From positions 40,997,435-41,061,434 of the forward strand of contig NW_019211456.1 in assembly GCF_002443255.2 (NCBI RefSeq): DNA of 64,000 nucleotides, written 5' to 3'. The translations under genes were made by a program, and so were the position numbers. Numbering within the stretch: the first letter of the stretch is position 1; every line of letters starts with the position of its first letter. The notes under the pieces were generated by a model. That model worked only from the letters and a program-made list of their open reading frames with translations. It was not told where the DNA came from and ran no database searches. Source of the stretch: Varroa destructor (taxonomy: Eukaryota > Arthropoda > Arachnida > Mesostigmata > Varroidae). This document shows positions 40,608 through 52,139 of the stretch, one piece after another.

Positions 40608-41513
40608 CTGTATTTTATCATTATCTTCGTTACTGAAAACTTCGGGTATATGTATATACCTACACTTAGGTAATTATATATATATGTATATATATGCCGA
40701 ATAGTATTTTGCTGTTGCTGTTTGTCACTCATTCAGTATATACTACGGCATACGCCCGAATAGTTCTGTATTGTTGTCGTTTTCATATTTGTTGTCTTTT
40801 GCTGTCAAAGGGAACCTTTAGGTACCACCTCCTTACTAGGGCACCTGTCAGCTTTTTCGTGCTGTCTGTGTGGTGTGGCTTTTCGTTTGCCCTTGTCGTT
40901 GCTGTCTGTTGGGGCGTCTTCTGCTATTGTTGATATCGTCTGCTCGTTCGCACATGTATGCATGTTCCTTTGCTTTTGTTGTTTCTGTTGTTCTTCTACA
41001 TTCCGTCCCGCCCCCACAACTTCACCTTACAGCCCGCTCGCACGCTTACGTTGTTCATCCACGCTTTTTATCATTATGTTCTTAACATCGTATAACGCAA
41101 CCATAAGACTCACTTTCAATCCCCCTCTCTTTCTCCATCTTACACACATACATTTGCTCTTCGTTTCGTTTAATCTTCTTCTGTTGTATTGTCAGTTGTT
41201 CACGCCTTTCTTTCGTCACGATATACTTTGAAACCTGCCTCAGCCTGCCAAACTTTCAAGCAGTCAACTTGACTTAACCGGAGCGTCCTTCGCGCCAACA
41301 GCGCCCCGTCACAGCGATGGAGCGAACAACCAGCTTGAAGGGTCGCTATCACAAAGTATCATAGAGCTCAAGTGAGCCCCCGGGGCCGACAAACAGCTGC
41401 CGGGGGAGACCCTGCATCTCACCAACCGGGAGTAGAGCCATCGAAGAGAAGGCAGGCGAGTGGGAAAGAAAACTAGAAAATTCTGTGTGTCGTTGTCGTT
41501 TGCCAGTGAGCCA

Positions 41514-41556
41514 CGCTGCTGCTGCTGCTGCCGCCCGCCCGCCCGCCCGCCCGCCC
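41514..41556. repeat. (GCT)n followed by (CCCG)n with G-quadruplex potential
   Basis: A short GCT repeat (41514-41530) runs into 41531-41556, which is CC followed by six CCC runs separated by single G bases. The minus strand therefore carries six GGG runs with one-base loops. Confidence 0.9.
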
Positions 41557-41830
41557 TTCCATATGACGAACTCCCTTTACCCCATCCGAACATCCGAATG
41601 CCCAAAGGGCTTTCAAATGCCGGTGGCCCAGTCAAATGTTATATTGTATTATTTCGGTGATTAATAATAGTATTATTAGTAGTGAACTCTGTCTTTTCAA
41701 TTCTAAATAGTATCTCTTTACCGCGCGCTTTGTCTGTCTCGTTCCATATGATGTTGTATATTATACTGCTGTTTGGTTTTGGGTTGTCGGTGTTCATGTA
41801 CTGGACATACTGTTTCATGGTTAAATCTGA

Positions 41831-41862
<32 letters not shown>

Positions 41863-42547
41863 CTGTTACGTTTAACAGATGTCGCTAAAATCGTTATTTG
41901 TTTATGTTATCCTGTCTCTTTTTTTTTCTCTCACATGTTCTTTCGCGCTGTCTCATGCATTCAGTTCGTTCTTTCGCTCGACCTGCTGGGTGTGATGGCT
42001 AGCTACTCTGTAAAAATCTATTCAGTTACTATTGATGTTTGCGTTATGGTTGTGATTAGTGTTCACTCTTCATCACTGTGTTATGGTGGTCGTTATTTAT
42101 TATCATTATTATCGTTATCAATATTATTATTATTATGGTTGTTGTGGTGGTATGGTAAGCTAATGCCGAGAAGATCGTATCACAGTAGAACGGGAGGGAT
42201 CAACACTCATCATTATCAGCATCCTCGTCATCAGTTTATCATTATCCTTATGATCACCAGTTAGCAGTATCATTATTATTATTATTACCAGTCTTTCTCG
42301 TCCGCTCAGTCTCCTTTCAACTACAATTGGCTCCCACTATTATTTTTATAATCATCGGTCATTATCAATATTCACCATTCGTGTGTTGGGACCAGCGGGC
42401 AGGATGTCCGCCGCTACTCGACGCCGCCGACGTCTCAACTCAGTCCGGCGGATAGACGTCTCAGCGGCGCGCACCTCCCCTCGCTGAGCCCGGCGGGATT
42501 GCCTTCTTTCATAGTATAACTTGCGCCTCTTCTTCTGTTCCTTTCGC

Positions 42548-42556
42548 TATATATAT

Positions 42557-42615
<59 letters not shown>

Positions 42616-42710
42616 TATGTGTATATATCTCAGATATATATATATATATATATGTGGGTGTGTGTGTTGCTGTGTGTGTGTGCGTGTGGGTCTGTATGTG
42701 TGTGTTCTTT
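42548..42710. repeat. Imperfect (AT)n followed by (GT)n
   Basis: About 105 bases of AT repeats broken by single G/C changes, then about 55 bases rich in TG. Confidence 0.9.
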
Positions 42711-44168
42711 TTTGAGTTGCTGTTGCATTATTGTCAATGATGGCCATCTTCTCTTCGATTTAATATCATTATTATTTTCTGAACGACGCTGTGCGGCACT
42801 TACGCCACTCAGCCATTGTCATCATCAATCAATCACCATCATCGCCATGATAATTTTCAGGTTCATTGTGATTCACTTATCATATGATCAACATGATCAT
42901 CAGCAATAATCATTATCACCAGTTACTACCACTGCTATTTAACATTAGAGAGTTCTGCGTGTTATATAGTCTGTCGTTATATGATCACATCAACGAGTTT
43001 CCTGTCTTCAAGCCTTTTCATTGTCATCATGACTATCATCAACATAGCCACCTTTTGCCTTTCGCTCTCGCTATCTGCTACCTTGACATCTTCGTTACTT
43101 TACACCGTTTCATCATCACACTACCATCGTTATCATACTAGTAATCACACTTACTCTCTCATAGGTTCTCGTGGATGACATTTATACTGCCGCCTCCGGA
43201 ACTTTCGAATTTCAAAAACTCGTTCCATGGTCAGAAGAGGTATCGAAAATCGGCCAGCGGCGGCAGTGTACAGTCCCATAGATCACAGACCAAGCTGCAG
43301 ACTGCTATCAAATCTAATCTTCATGTTCTTAGTCATATTATTGACATTGCTGTTGAAAAGGTATTGGGCATATACAACGCAGAGACTTCACCATGAAACA
43401 GCTGCATCTCAAACACCGTGGAGCGGCCGTACCGAAAATAGGCCGTTTTTCTCATTTTAGTTTTCCTTCTTTCCCTTTAGTCCACTCGTTGACATGTAGC
43501 AGGTTCACGTGTATTCTCTAACTATTACGTGTTACGATCGTGTTGTTAGCGCCTCACACCTTCACACGCCATATCGTGTAGCAGGAATAATAGTTCAATG
43601 AATACGGGTTTGTCGCTCATGCGGACGACACGATCATAAGCCTTTTCAAATGTTAGACTGACATGTTCTTAGCGTTATTTTCGAGCATTATCATAGGGTA
43701 ATAGTGCATCATCACAGAATGATGAGCCCACTGTTGCAATTTCCTATAACAATGGTTGTTTGACTGATAGTTGATACTGACGACGGATGATATAAATGTC
43801 GCGCACGTGGTAGATAAGACAAGTGGCAGAGTGGCAGTGAGTCAGACATTAAATGTGTTTGTTGTTGTTGCTACTGGGTAATTGTGATTGATGTTTCTTT
43901 TGTCAACGAACCAACTTCGGGGGAGGTTGGGTGTTTGTCTTTCTTATTTTCTTTGTTTTTATCGTGCGATATATTTCCTTGCATGTGCTTTTCTTCCATC
44001 TGAACTTGGTTATCGTTCGAGACGAGACGATGTTAATTCAACAATAGACAGTTGACACAGTTCATTTCAAGGATGGGCAGGAAGCGTCATGGGAGCGGGG
44101 GAACTGTACGCAATGGCGGTTGGATTGGGATCATTGGAACGGGTTGTGCCTGAGGGAGTATAATAAGG

Positions 44169-44171
<3 letters not shown>

Positions 44172-44202
<31 letters not shown>
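44172..44202. repeat. (CT)n microsatellite
   Basis: Fifteen CT repeats without interruption. Confidence 0.95.
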
Positions 44203-44206
<4 letters not shown>

Positions 44207-44862
44207 GATATCGCTATTCTGTATCGCTTCAGCCGTCTTTGCCTATCCTCTTTTTTAATGTTTTGTCTCTTTCCTATCCTTTCTCAGTTCGCTCGGATGG
44301 TTCGCTTGCTATTTTATGTTCACGTAGTATGTCTCCTCGGGCCGCACAAGAGAAAAAGTCTCCAAACATATAGCATTCATATCGTTTAAATGATAAGCCT
44401 ATGATCATCTTTTATCCACGATTTCTCGCTCTGCTACGCTTGTTTGTCTGTCTATATCGCATTGATGTTTTATTAATTGGGTATGTATCATAAGAATAAT
44501 AATGATAATAATAATAATAATAATTCGACCTATTTTCTTGTTTTTCTTTTCGAGTTTTTTTCTCTTTTCTTATAATAATTATAATATTAGTAATAGCAAT
44601 TGTCAATATCAATATTATCATCATAATTATGAATACCTGCCGCCTTATTTGCTTTGCATTACCTAACCCATCCACCGTGTCCGGCCGAATAAAGGCGGAC
44701 GTTGTATTTTTTTGCTCATGATGTTGATGTTTTTCTCGTCATAGTAATTCATGGCTTTTCTTTTTGGGCTTTTTTTTGGCATGCGTTTTTTGTATTTTTT
44801 TTTTCTCTTATTTTCTTTATAATTTCTCAATCGTATTCTGTCCATTTCGCTATCCGTTTGCA

Positions 44863-44895
44863 GCCGCCGCCACCGCCGCCGCCGCCGCCGCCGCC
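44863..44895. repeat. (GCC)n microsatellite
   Basis: About eleven GCC triplets with one CAC interruption, embedded in a T-rich stretch. Confidence 0.9.
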
Positions 44896-46407
44896 ATTTG
44901 ATTTTACCAGCAATCTGAATAATCAACTAAGGGCTCTGCTATTAATTACCGGATCATCGCTCATCTTTAGACAGACACAGGTGGTGTGGTGACTTTTTTC
45001 CTTATCAGAGTAAAATAGATAGACGCGCGGGGACACAAGAAGAGTCGAAGAGTGGGATAAGTCGTATACAATACGTTCGAATGGAAGGCAGTGGGTAATT
45101 TCTTCTGAGGAAGTGTAAAACGCCGTCAGCAAAAAGCAGAAAGCTGCAACTGAGACACTGTTCGCCAGTTTTAATGGGAGATGGTATGGTTCTCAACTTT
45201 GTTTAGGAGTTCAAGTGCCAATCATACGCACAAACTTTCTGAAATTACTTTCCTTTTTTCTTCTGCTAAAAAATAGCTACACGTTTTCAAACGCTAACTC
45301 GTTCAGACTGTTTCGTTCGTTTCCCCGTGTTCGAAACGTTGACCTTCCTTCAGGAACAGCTTCGTAAACAGACACAGACACAGACATACACAGGCACACG
45401 CACCTCTTCTTCTCGCTCTCGCTTTTCGGTTATTTTTCTTTACTTCGTATTAGCAAATACCCAATCAATCGTCAATCGCTATTTAGAGAACCGAGTGAAC
45501 TTAACAGAAAGCCTGCCACAGACTACTTTTACCATTGTAAATGCGAGCGACCAATGAATTAATTCTCATCATTTTTTCTAGGTGACACACAAAAGTGCCC
45601 GAAGTGAAATAGATACAGATTCAAATCATACATACAGAAAACAGATACGATTCGCACAACAATTCGGTATTTTACATAACATCACTATACATACATACAT
45701 ACAGATGATTGTGGGACACCATCGTTCTCAGCGAATTCCCTGGCGGAGAATGCAACTTCCTCATACATTGACAAACGGGATAAGAATAGCGGACGTGGGT
45801 AGGAAAGAAGGGATAGTTGTTTTGCTGCAGACACTCGTCAACTGTTTAATCAATTCCTCTTCGACTGAACGACTTGGTAGCGCAAGCTTGAATACATTGG
45901 GGAGACAGCGCGGGAAAAGCTACGCACGCCACCACAACAACAAGAAAGCAAAACGATCTAGAAAAAAATAGGAAGACGAAAAATTTACAAATAAAAAAAA
46001 ATGCGAAATATTAGAAAAAAAAAAACGATAATATGTTTCCGTGTGTGTCCCTGTCTCTTAGGTGAGAGTATTCACGGCTGTACGTCTCAGTTTGTGAATG
46101 TATTTATAGGTGTGTCTGTGTGTGTGGGTGTGCTTTACTTGTATTAGAATAAGAACAGAGCAATAGCTCCCGCTCACTAGAGAAAAATGGCCAGTTTTCT
46201 TTTTCTACACCTCCTGTACGCATCGCTTCGATACTCTCTTCAATTCGAAATCTTTGCGCCATAGCGTATTCGACAGACGAACATACAGAACATAAGGCCA
46301 AATTTAAATTATTTCTTCTCTTCTTCCTTTCTGTAACATTATTAATAGAGTACACTAAACGAATAATAAGAATAATAGCAAATAGTGACAAAAAATAAAT
46401 AGTTGGT

Positions 46408-46426
46408 ATATATATATGTGTGTGTT

Positions 46427-46468
<42 letters not shown>

Positions 46469-46476
46469 ATATAGAT
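46408..46476. repeat. (TA)n/(TG)n microsatellite
   Basis: Two TA blocks separated by a short TG block, about 70 bases in all. Confidence 0.9.
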
Positions 46477-48641
46477 ATGGAGTAGAAAAGCGCGAAAACA
46501 ACTAGCAAAAAACACACCGTGTTTTCATGGTCATCGTAATCATCACCACCATAATCATCATCATTATCATAATCGTTTACCTGCTCCACGTTTTGCATTT
46601 ATTGGCTTTCTTTCAATAATGTCGTTCTCTCACAGACAGGCTGGATGTCACCAGCAATCGGAGCGCCACGCGATAGTACTTGTTCATTAACAGAGAGACA
46701 ATTTATCTGTTTATAGCGGCAAAAACACACCTTTTTTGCTTAAGCCGTACGTTTTCCCTGCTGTTGTTATCGCTGAAATTCGTCTCTGTTTCTCAACTGC
46801 TCCGGTGTTGCCATTTATCTTGGCGAGAGCTCAAAGGATAAGTAGAAAATATAAGTGATGCAAACAACGAACTAGTAACAAAATCACATTTTTTCCTATC
46901 GACTTTGTATCCAACCGGTCATTATCGAACGCGTTTAGTGACGGATATCGAAGAATTACTAGATGCTTGTATATGCTGTTATTTCTATTGTTGTTGCTGT
47001 TGTTGTAGTCATTGTTGCTTTTCTAACCTGTTGTTGTAATAAGTTGTTGTTGCTATGCTTATTGGTGTTGGTTCACTGCAACTTGAATGTGAAAAAGAAA
47101 AGCTTGGAGTCCAATATTTCATTTTTTTTTCAACTTTACTCGGCGACGGATGTTATTATTATTATTATAAATTATATTGTTCTATCATGTCTAGTTCTTG
47201 AGGAAATAGGGGAGAGTCCAGCTCCCCGGCGGCCGATAGCTGCGCATGCGCTAGGGATCGATCACAGATATCGAGCGGGGGGTGTATCGGGCCATGAAGA
47301 AATGAGATATATACTATCATGTATTGAGGAAGAACCAACGACCCACAACAAGCTTATAAGCGCCTGATTTGCGTACGTGCACAGCCTATTGTAGCCTTAC
47401 AACTACAATCACTACGAATGTTCTGCCCTTGATTATGTGTTGTTGAGGCCGTTAATAGGTCCGAATTGAGTCGGGAAGACGAAGACGCATCGAACAGTAG
47501 ACCTAGTAGGAAGTAAAGAAAAGGGCGGAAAAACGTACGTAAGGCGGCAAAAGGGCGGCTTATCGGTCGATAGACGCGTACAACAAGCAGTGGGTTGGTT
47601 GATCATGAAATCGTCAATATCTTTGATACAATTGCTACGTATACATATAGATACACACCCCGCTATCGATCATCAATCACCAGAGAGAACCACCAAGGAG
47701 ATCATTGTAAATTTCACCTTTCATTATTGTCGACATCACCATCAACATCTCCAACTTTATTTTATCAAGCATGATCTTCGGTTCTTTCGTCAACAGTCGG
47801 TCGTCGGTACATTTCAACTGCTTAACTAGTTGGTGATGATCTGGGCTTTTCTTGTTTTGTCATGAAACAAAACAACTTTTGCATCGACTCAAGTAAGCTT
47901 CCCAAGCTATCCCATCACAGTACGATACTCATTTTAATCGATAGACTAATAATATAATTATAGGAGCGTAATGGACCAACGATAGCCATTGTTCCTGTTT
48001 TACGGTATGGGAATTCCAAAAAAAAACTAAGTAAGCAGAAACAAAGCCGAGCATATACTATATCTAATATGCGTACTGCATAATTTACAATAAGCATATT
48101 TTTCAGATCCGCTCTGTTAAACGATAATAAATCTATCGATTTCTTTTCCACCTTTACTTGCTCTAACGCTTTACTAATCTCTCGGTTGTCTCGCACACAC
48201 AGACATGTTTGTTTTGCTCTCTGGGATAAAGGGACACTGTCCTGATGGTTTAGAGCAAGGCTAACAGGGTTATGGGTCATGGGGTGGGGAATATCGTCTG
48301 GGAGACCGGCCGGTGAATCTAAGCAACTCAATAATTGTTTCCAAGATTGATCAAAATTAGTAATAAATGGAGGACTCAATATCCTCCTGTATCTAGATGT
48401 GGACATACGATCACTCGAGTTCTTGCTGTAGTATATTGTTGTTGATGTTGACGTTGCTGTTGTTGTTGTTGTTGTTGTTGTTGCCCAAGTTCAAAAGGAC
48501 GAAATAAGAACGGAACGAGGGGACGTGCTCTCATAATGTGTTTTTTGTTTTGTTTTCGAATCCGTATTTGAATTCGTATTCGGATAAATTGTTGCGTTGC
48601 GCTGTTCTGTTTGACTCGACTGAGCTGCTACCACTTGTCGT

Positions 48642-49761
48642 CTAGGTCGTGTGTCGCATGAGCGCCCGTAGGGCGTACAGCAGCTCGGCCTGCATGCGAG
48701 CCTCAAGGATCATTAATGTTACATGCACCTTCTCCGAGTATTTAAATTCGCGCATCACACTATCGTAGTGCTGCTTCGACACCCGTTCCGGGTAACAGCA
48801 AACAGCCTTAATGTACTGCTTCAGGTTGCGATCGAGCAGCTCGTTCACCTCCCGATAATCGTAGTCGTCGTGCCGAATACCGAACAGACAGTGAATGTAA
48901 TTCCACACGGCACGTCGAAACATCGTCGTGTCAACGTTTAACTTCCCGCCCATACTAAGCAAAGAAAGTGAACAAGAAAACGTTTTATAGGTTAAACTTA
49001 TTTCCGCTGTGTTTTAAATAAATTGAATTAACTGTGATAGCGATTGGTATGAAAGTGAGGTAATGTAATCGATATTAGCTTGATACATGACTAGTTATGC
49101 ATGACTCATGAGGACATACAATGGTTAGCGTAAACGCTGTTCACCACCCAAAGCCGGAGCTATTGAACAGTTTGGCAATAAAATCCCAGTGCGTACTAGA
49201 AATAAATGAAAAAGATTGTACTCACGTGTAATATGTCATGTTGTACGCGATTTTGAACTTCTTATCGAGAAGTTTGCCGACATCGTTGTAAAGTCGATTG
49301 ACAAGCGAGTATCCGTGGTCGTCCCATGAATAGTCTTGGATACGGAACGTCGGAATTTCGGGAGCCTCGCCTCGCTTGGTGAAGTCCTGATAACTGAAGG
49401 ACGGGTCGAGCACGAACCGAGACAGATCGTTGTCCCGAACAGGGTATCCAGTATTGCCGGTCTGCCCGTTAGAGTAGCTGGCATTGTGTATTGTCGAGAT
49501 GGAAGCACTTTCCGTAGCCTCGCTTTCAAATCGACGAGCGAGCTCCTCACAGGTGATGTCCTGCGACGACTTTGATTCTGAAATGGTTCGCATTTTGCGC
49601 ATGAGGTTTTCAACTTCGCCTCCTGCGATCGGCGACCCTTGGTGCGACGGACTCGCGTTCGGACTGCCTGACAGCACTGGACTCGACCCGCCAGATTTGA
49701 GCGACTCTCGTGACGAGTTTAGGCGTAGCCCGTTCGACGTCTGTTGTTGTTGTTGTTGCTG

Positions 49762-49798
<37 letters not shown>

Positions 49799-50301
49799 AG
49801 CTGTTGTTGCGAGATTCCGCAGCCGAATACAAAACTGGACAACGCATGGAAATGCGCCAAAATCGTGATGGCATGAACCACTTCGGCCAGCGACCAGCTG
49901 TCCTGGCCAGTTACTAACCGAAGGATATGGTTTTTTGTGATCATCCACGGTCGGTGGGCAAGCATCTGGTTGATGTCGTCTAAGTCGCGGATCTTCTTGG
50001 GTGCGAATTGTAAACCTTGCAGCCAGGCCTTGTCGCCGCCGCATGACAGGAACTCCTGCGTCTCAACTTCGGCAAGATACGTGCACTGGTGCCTTGAAGC
50101 GGCCATCAGTGCGATGAAATGTCGCTGGTCATATGGAAGAGGACCATCACCCTGCATTACAAATTCCTGCGTTTGCGAGAACGGCTCCTGATACTGCGGA
50201 TGGTACGCCATCAACTGATTAACATGGTTCAGGACGCGATCTTGGTAGACGCCAGTATAAAATTGACCCGCCCCCGTCACACCTTCTATGTAGAGTTGAG
50301 T
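48642..50301 (-). CDS. Sesn: Sestrin (leucine sensor / mTORC1 regulator), two main coding exons
   Basis: Exon 50301-49226 joins exon 48954-48642 in frame (donor GTGAGT, acceptor gcttag). Together with a possible upstream seven-codon exon (60841-60861) this gives 469 residues; numbering below assumes it. Sestrins bind GATOR2 and restrain mTORC1 when leucine is low. The N-terminal AhpD-like domain contains [17 protein letters not shown] (catalytic-type Cys80), [25 protein letters not shown] and FGCGIS. A disordered linker begins with three Gln, Leu and 19 Gln (172-194) and is Ser-rich. The C-terminal domain has [16 protein letters not shown], the threonines of the leucine pocket (Thr363, Thr366, Thr375), Arg379, the GATOR2-contact Asp395-Asp396, Glu440 and the usual ending [14 protein letters not shown]. 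Two expected residues differ: Met433 where human SESN2 has Trp444, and Glu87 where it has His132. Family assignment is secure; the N-terminus is incomplete or uncertain. Confidence 0.95.
49741..49810 (-). repeat. CAG/CAA repeat coding for glutamine in sestrin
   Basis: On the minus strand: three Gln codons, CTG, nine CAG, then CAA triplets with two CAG, making 19 uninterrupted glutamines. The pure CAG part is nine units long. Confidence 0.95.
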
Positions 50302-50466
50302 CTATAATGGAGACATAATAAACATGAAGAATAAATATTTTTGTTAGCTTCACTATTATGATAGAGAAACAAATTCACGGTTATTGAACAGCCAGTCCAC
50401 TGGGTATCATAATACCTGGAAGCTATATGACGCAGAAAGGAAACATTTCATTTTGCATCATAGTGC

Positions 50467-50481
50467 AACACACACACACAC

Positions 50482-50515
<34 letters not shown>
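50467..50515. repeat. (CA)n(TA)n microsatellite in sestrin intron
   Basis: Eight CA units followed by about sixteen TA units, 165 bases upstream of the sestrin exon acceptor. Confidence 0.9.
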
Positions 50516-50518
<3 letters not shown>

Positions 50519-50740
50519 TAATGACAATACAACGTATTCAGCGCTTAAGCGCCAAACATACATCCCTACTAAACCAGATCGTATTTGCTCCCAGCAGGGC
50601 AGAGCGACGACTTCTTTTGCACACCGGCATATTTTTTGGCTAGCCTTTGTTTTTTTCTTATCTGACACTTCCGATAACCAGTTTGACGACTAGCACGCGA
50701 CAATGCCCTATATAATAACCGTTCGCCTATTCGCGACCTT

Positions 50741-50749
50741 AGCAGCAGG

Positions 50750-50782
<33 letters not shown>

Positions 50783-50850
50783 GGCAGTAGCAGTAGTAGC
50801 AGTAGCAGTAGTAGCAGTAGTAGTAGTAGTAGCAGTAGTAGTAGCAGCAG
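50741..50850. repeat. (GCA)n/(GTA)n compound repeat
   Basis: About 110 bases built only of AGC and AGT-type triplets with very few interruptions on the plus strand. Confidence 0.9.
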
Positions 50851-52090
50851 TTTTATGTCCCATGCTGTATTCTGTACTCCGCCGCCTGGCGAGAACAGCT
50901 GACGATAAATTTGGTTCTATTTCTCGTTTGGTTGTTCGCTCGTCTACATGGGCGATAGAGGACCACTCGATTTATGCTGCTTTCTGTTTGCCGAACGTAT
51001 AGCAACATCACGCAGGGGTGCAGTATAAAATCGTGGACAAGTCAACAGAGCGAATTACACGCTTACGGTATCATGGTAGATAAGCCGCAGGCACTACTCT
51101 TACAGCATTGACATCAGGATCAGCGTCAGCGTTATCGTTACCGAGCACGCTCTCACTATACTGTATAATGGTCCACCACTAACGACGTTCGACGGCAAAA
51201 GTCTAATGAAAAAGGAGCACCTTTCGAAAGCGAGTTGACAACAACTCAATCCTACTCTCTTAGATTCACTGCAAGAACCTGTCTTCACCAGTAATTAAGG
51301 CGACTGACTGATTAAACAAATAACTACCGAACTATAACCATTGCATTCACTTAGACCGCAAATAGTATTCCCGCACTGGACATACCGCTACTGTACCCCG
51401 CATTCAGACATGACCTGCTATTACTTCGATGGACTTTGCTATTTTTCTGCGACTAAGATGCGAAAGTCGCCACCCTGCTGATGATCGTGCTAGCGGCAGG
51501 TTTGCAGGCACGCTCTCGACCTGTTCTGTCCGACCGACCAGGCCACGTTTGCTGTCTGCAGATGCACGGCTGCCAGTCGTGTTCGATCGAAAGAAAGGGA
51601 GCGAAACGAAGTGAATGGGTGGTTGCTGCTGCTGCTGCTGCTGCCTCTTCTTATTTTTAGAGAGTGGTCGACACTGCGCGATCGTACGCCACGCGACCTT
51701 TCGCTTTATAGCACGCCTCTCACTCTCGCCCGCACTTTACCCATATCGACGTCGTCCGTCGTGTCATGTCGATTAATGTATGGTAGATCCATGACGATTA
51801 TCAACGGTAACAGCGGAACATGAGTCCACCTCGAAAGAAGAAACAATGCCGGTGGCGCCGCCGCTGCAGACAGCAGTAACGTGCCACAACAGTACCACTA
51901 CCACAGCCCTCGTGCTGCGGCCATCTCCTGTCAGAAGTCTATGCTACTTTCTCAATTCTGCAACGTTGTCCACGGGGCTGATGGCCAGACGGCATCAACG
52001 AGTGCCGACCCATTTGCTGTTCCGGAGATCAACAGGGTTAATACTCCCGCTAGCTAACCTACACCAACAGGCGCTTGAGTGAAGAAGTTT

Positions 52091-52093
<3 letters not shown>

Positions 52094-52138
<45 letters not shown>
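52094..52138. repeat. (AT)22 microsatellite
   Basis: Forty-five bases of uninterrupted AT. Confidence 0.95.

Positions 52139-52139
<1 letters not shown>

Larger units (their letters stand above)
39500..48641 (-). other. Microsatellite-rich region downstream of sestrin, possibly extended 3' UTR
   Basis: No gene is recognised. On the plus strand this stretch is T-rich with many TTG, TCA, TTA and TTC repeats. On the sestrin strand it is therefore CAA/TGA/TAA/GAA-rich. The bias starts directly after the sestrin stop codon (CAA repeats near 48455-48483), so at least the first part is probably 3' untranslated region. Two GC-rich islands (about 41270-41430 and 42390-42500) interrupt it. The open frames here are translated repeats (poly-Cys, poly-Leu) and are not genes. 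Confidence 0.4.

Noticed and set aside
40423..42264. Several frames with poly-Cys, poly-Leu or poly-Val
   Set aside because: They are translations of TTG/GTT microsatellites and overlap each other on both strands.
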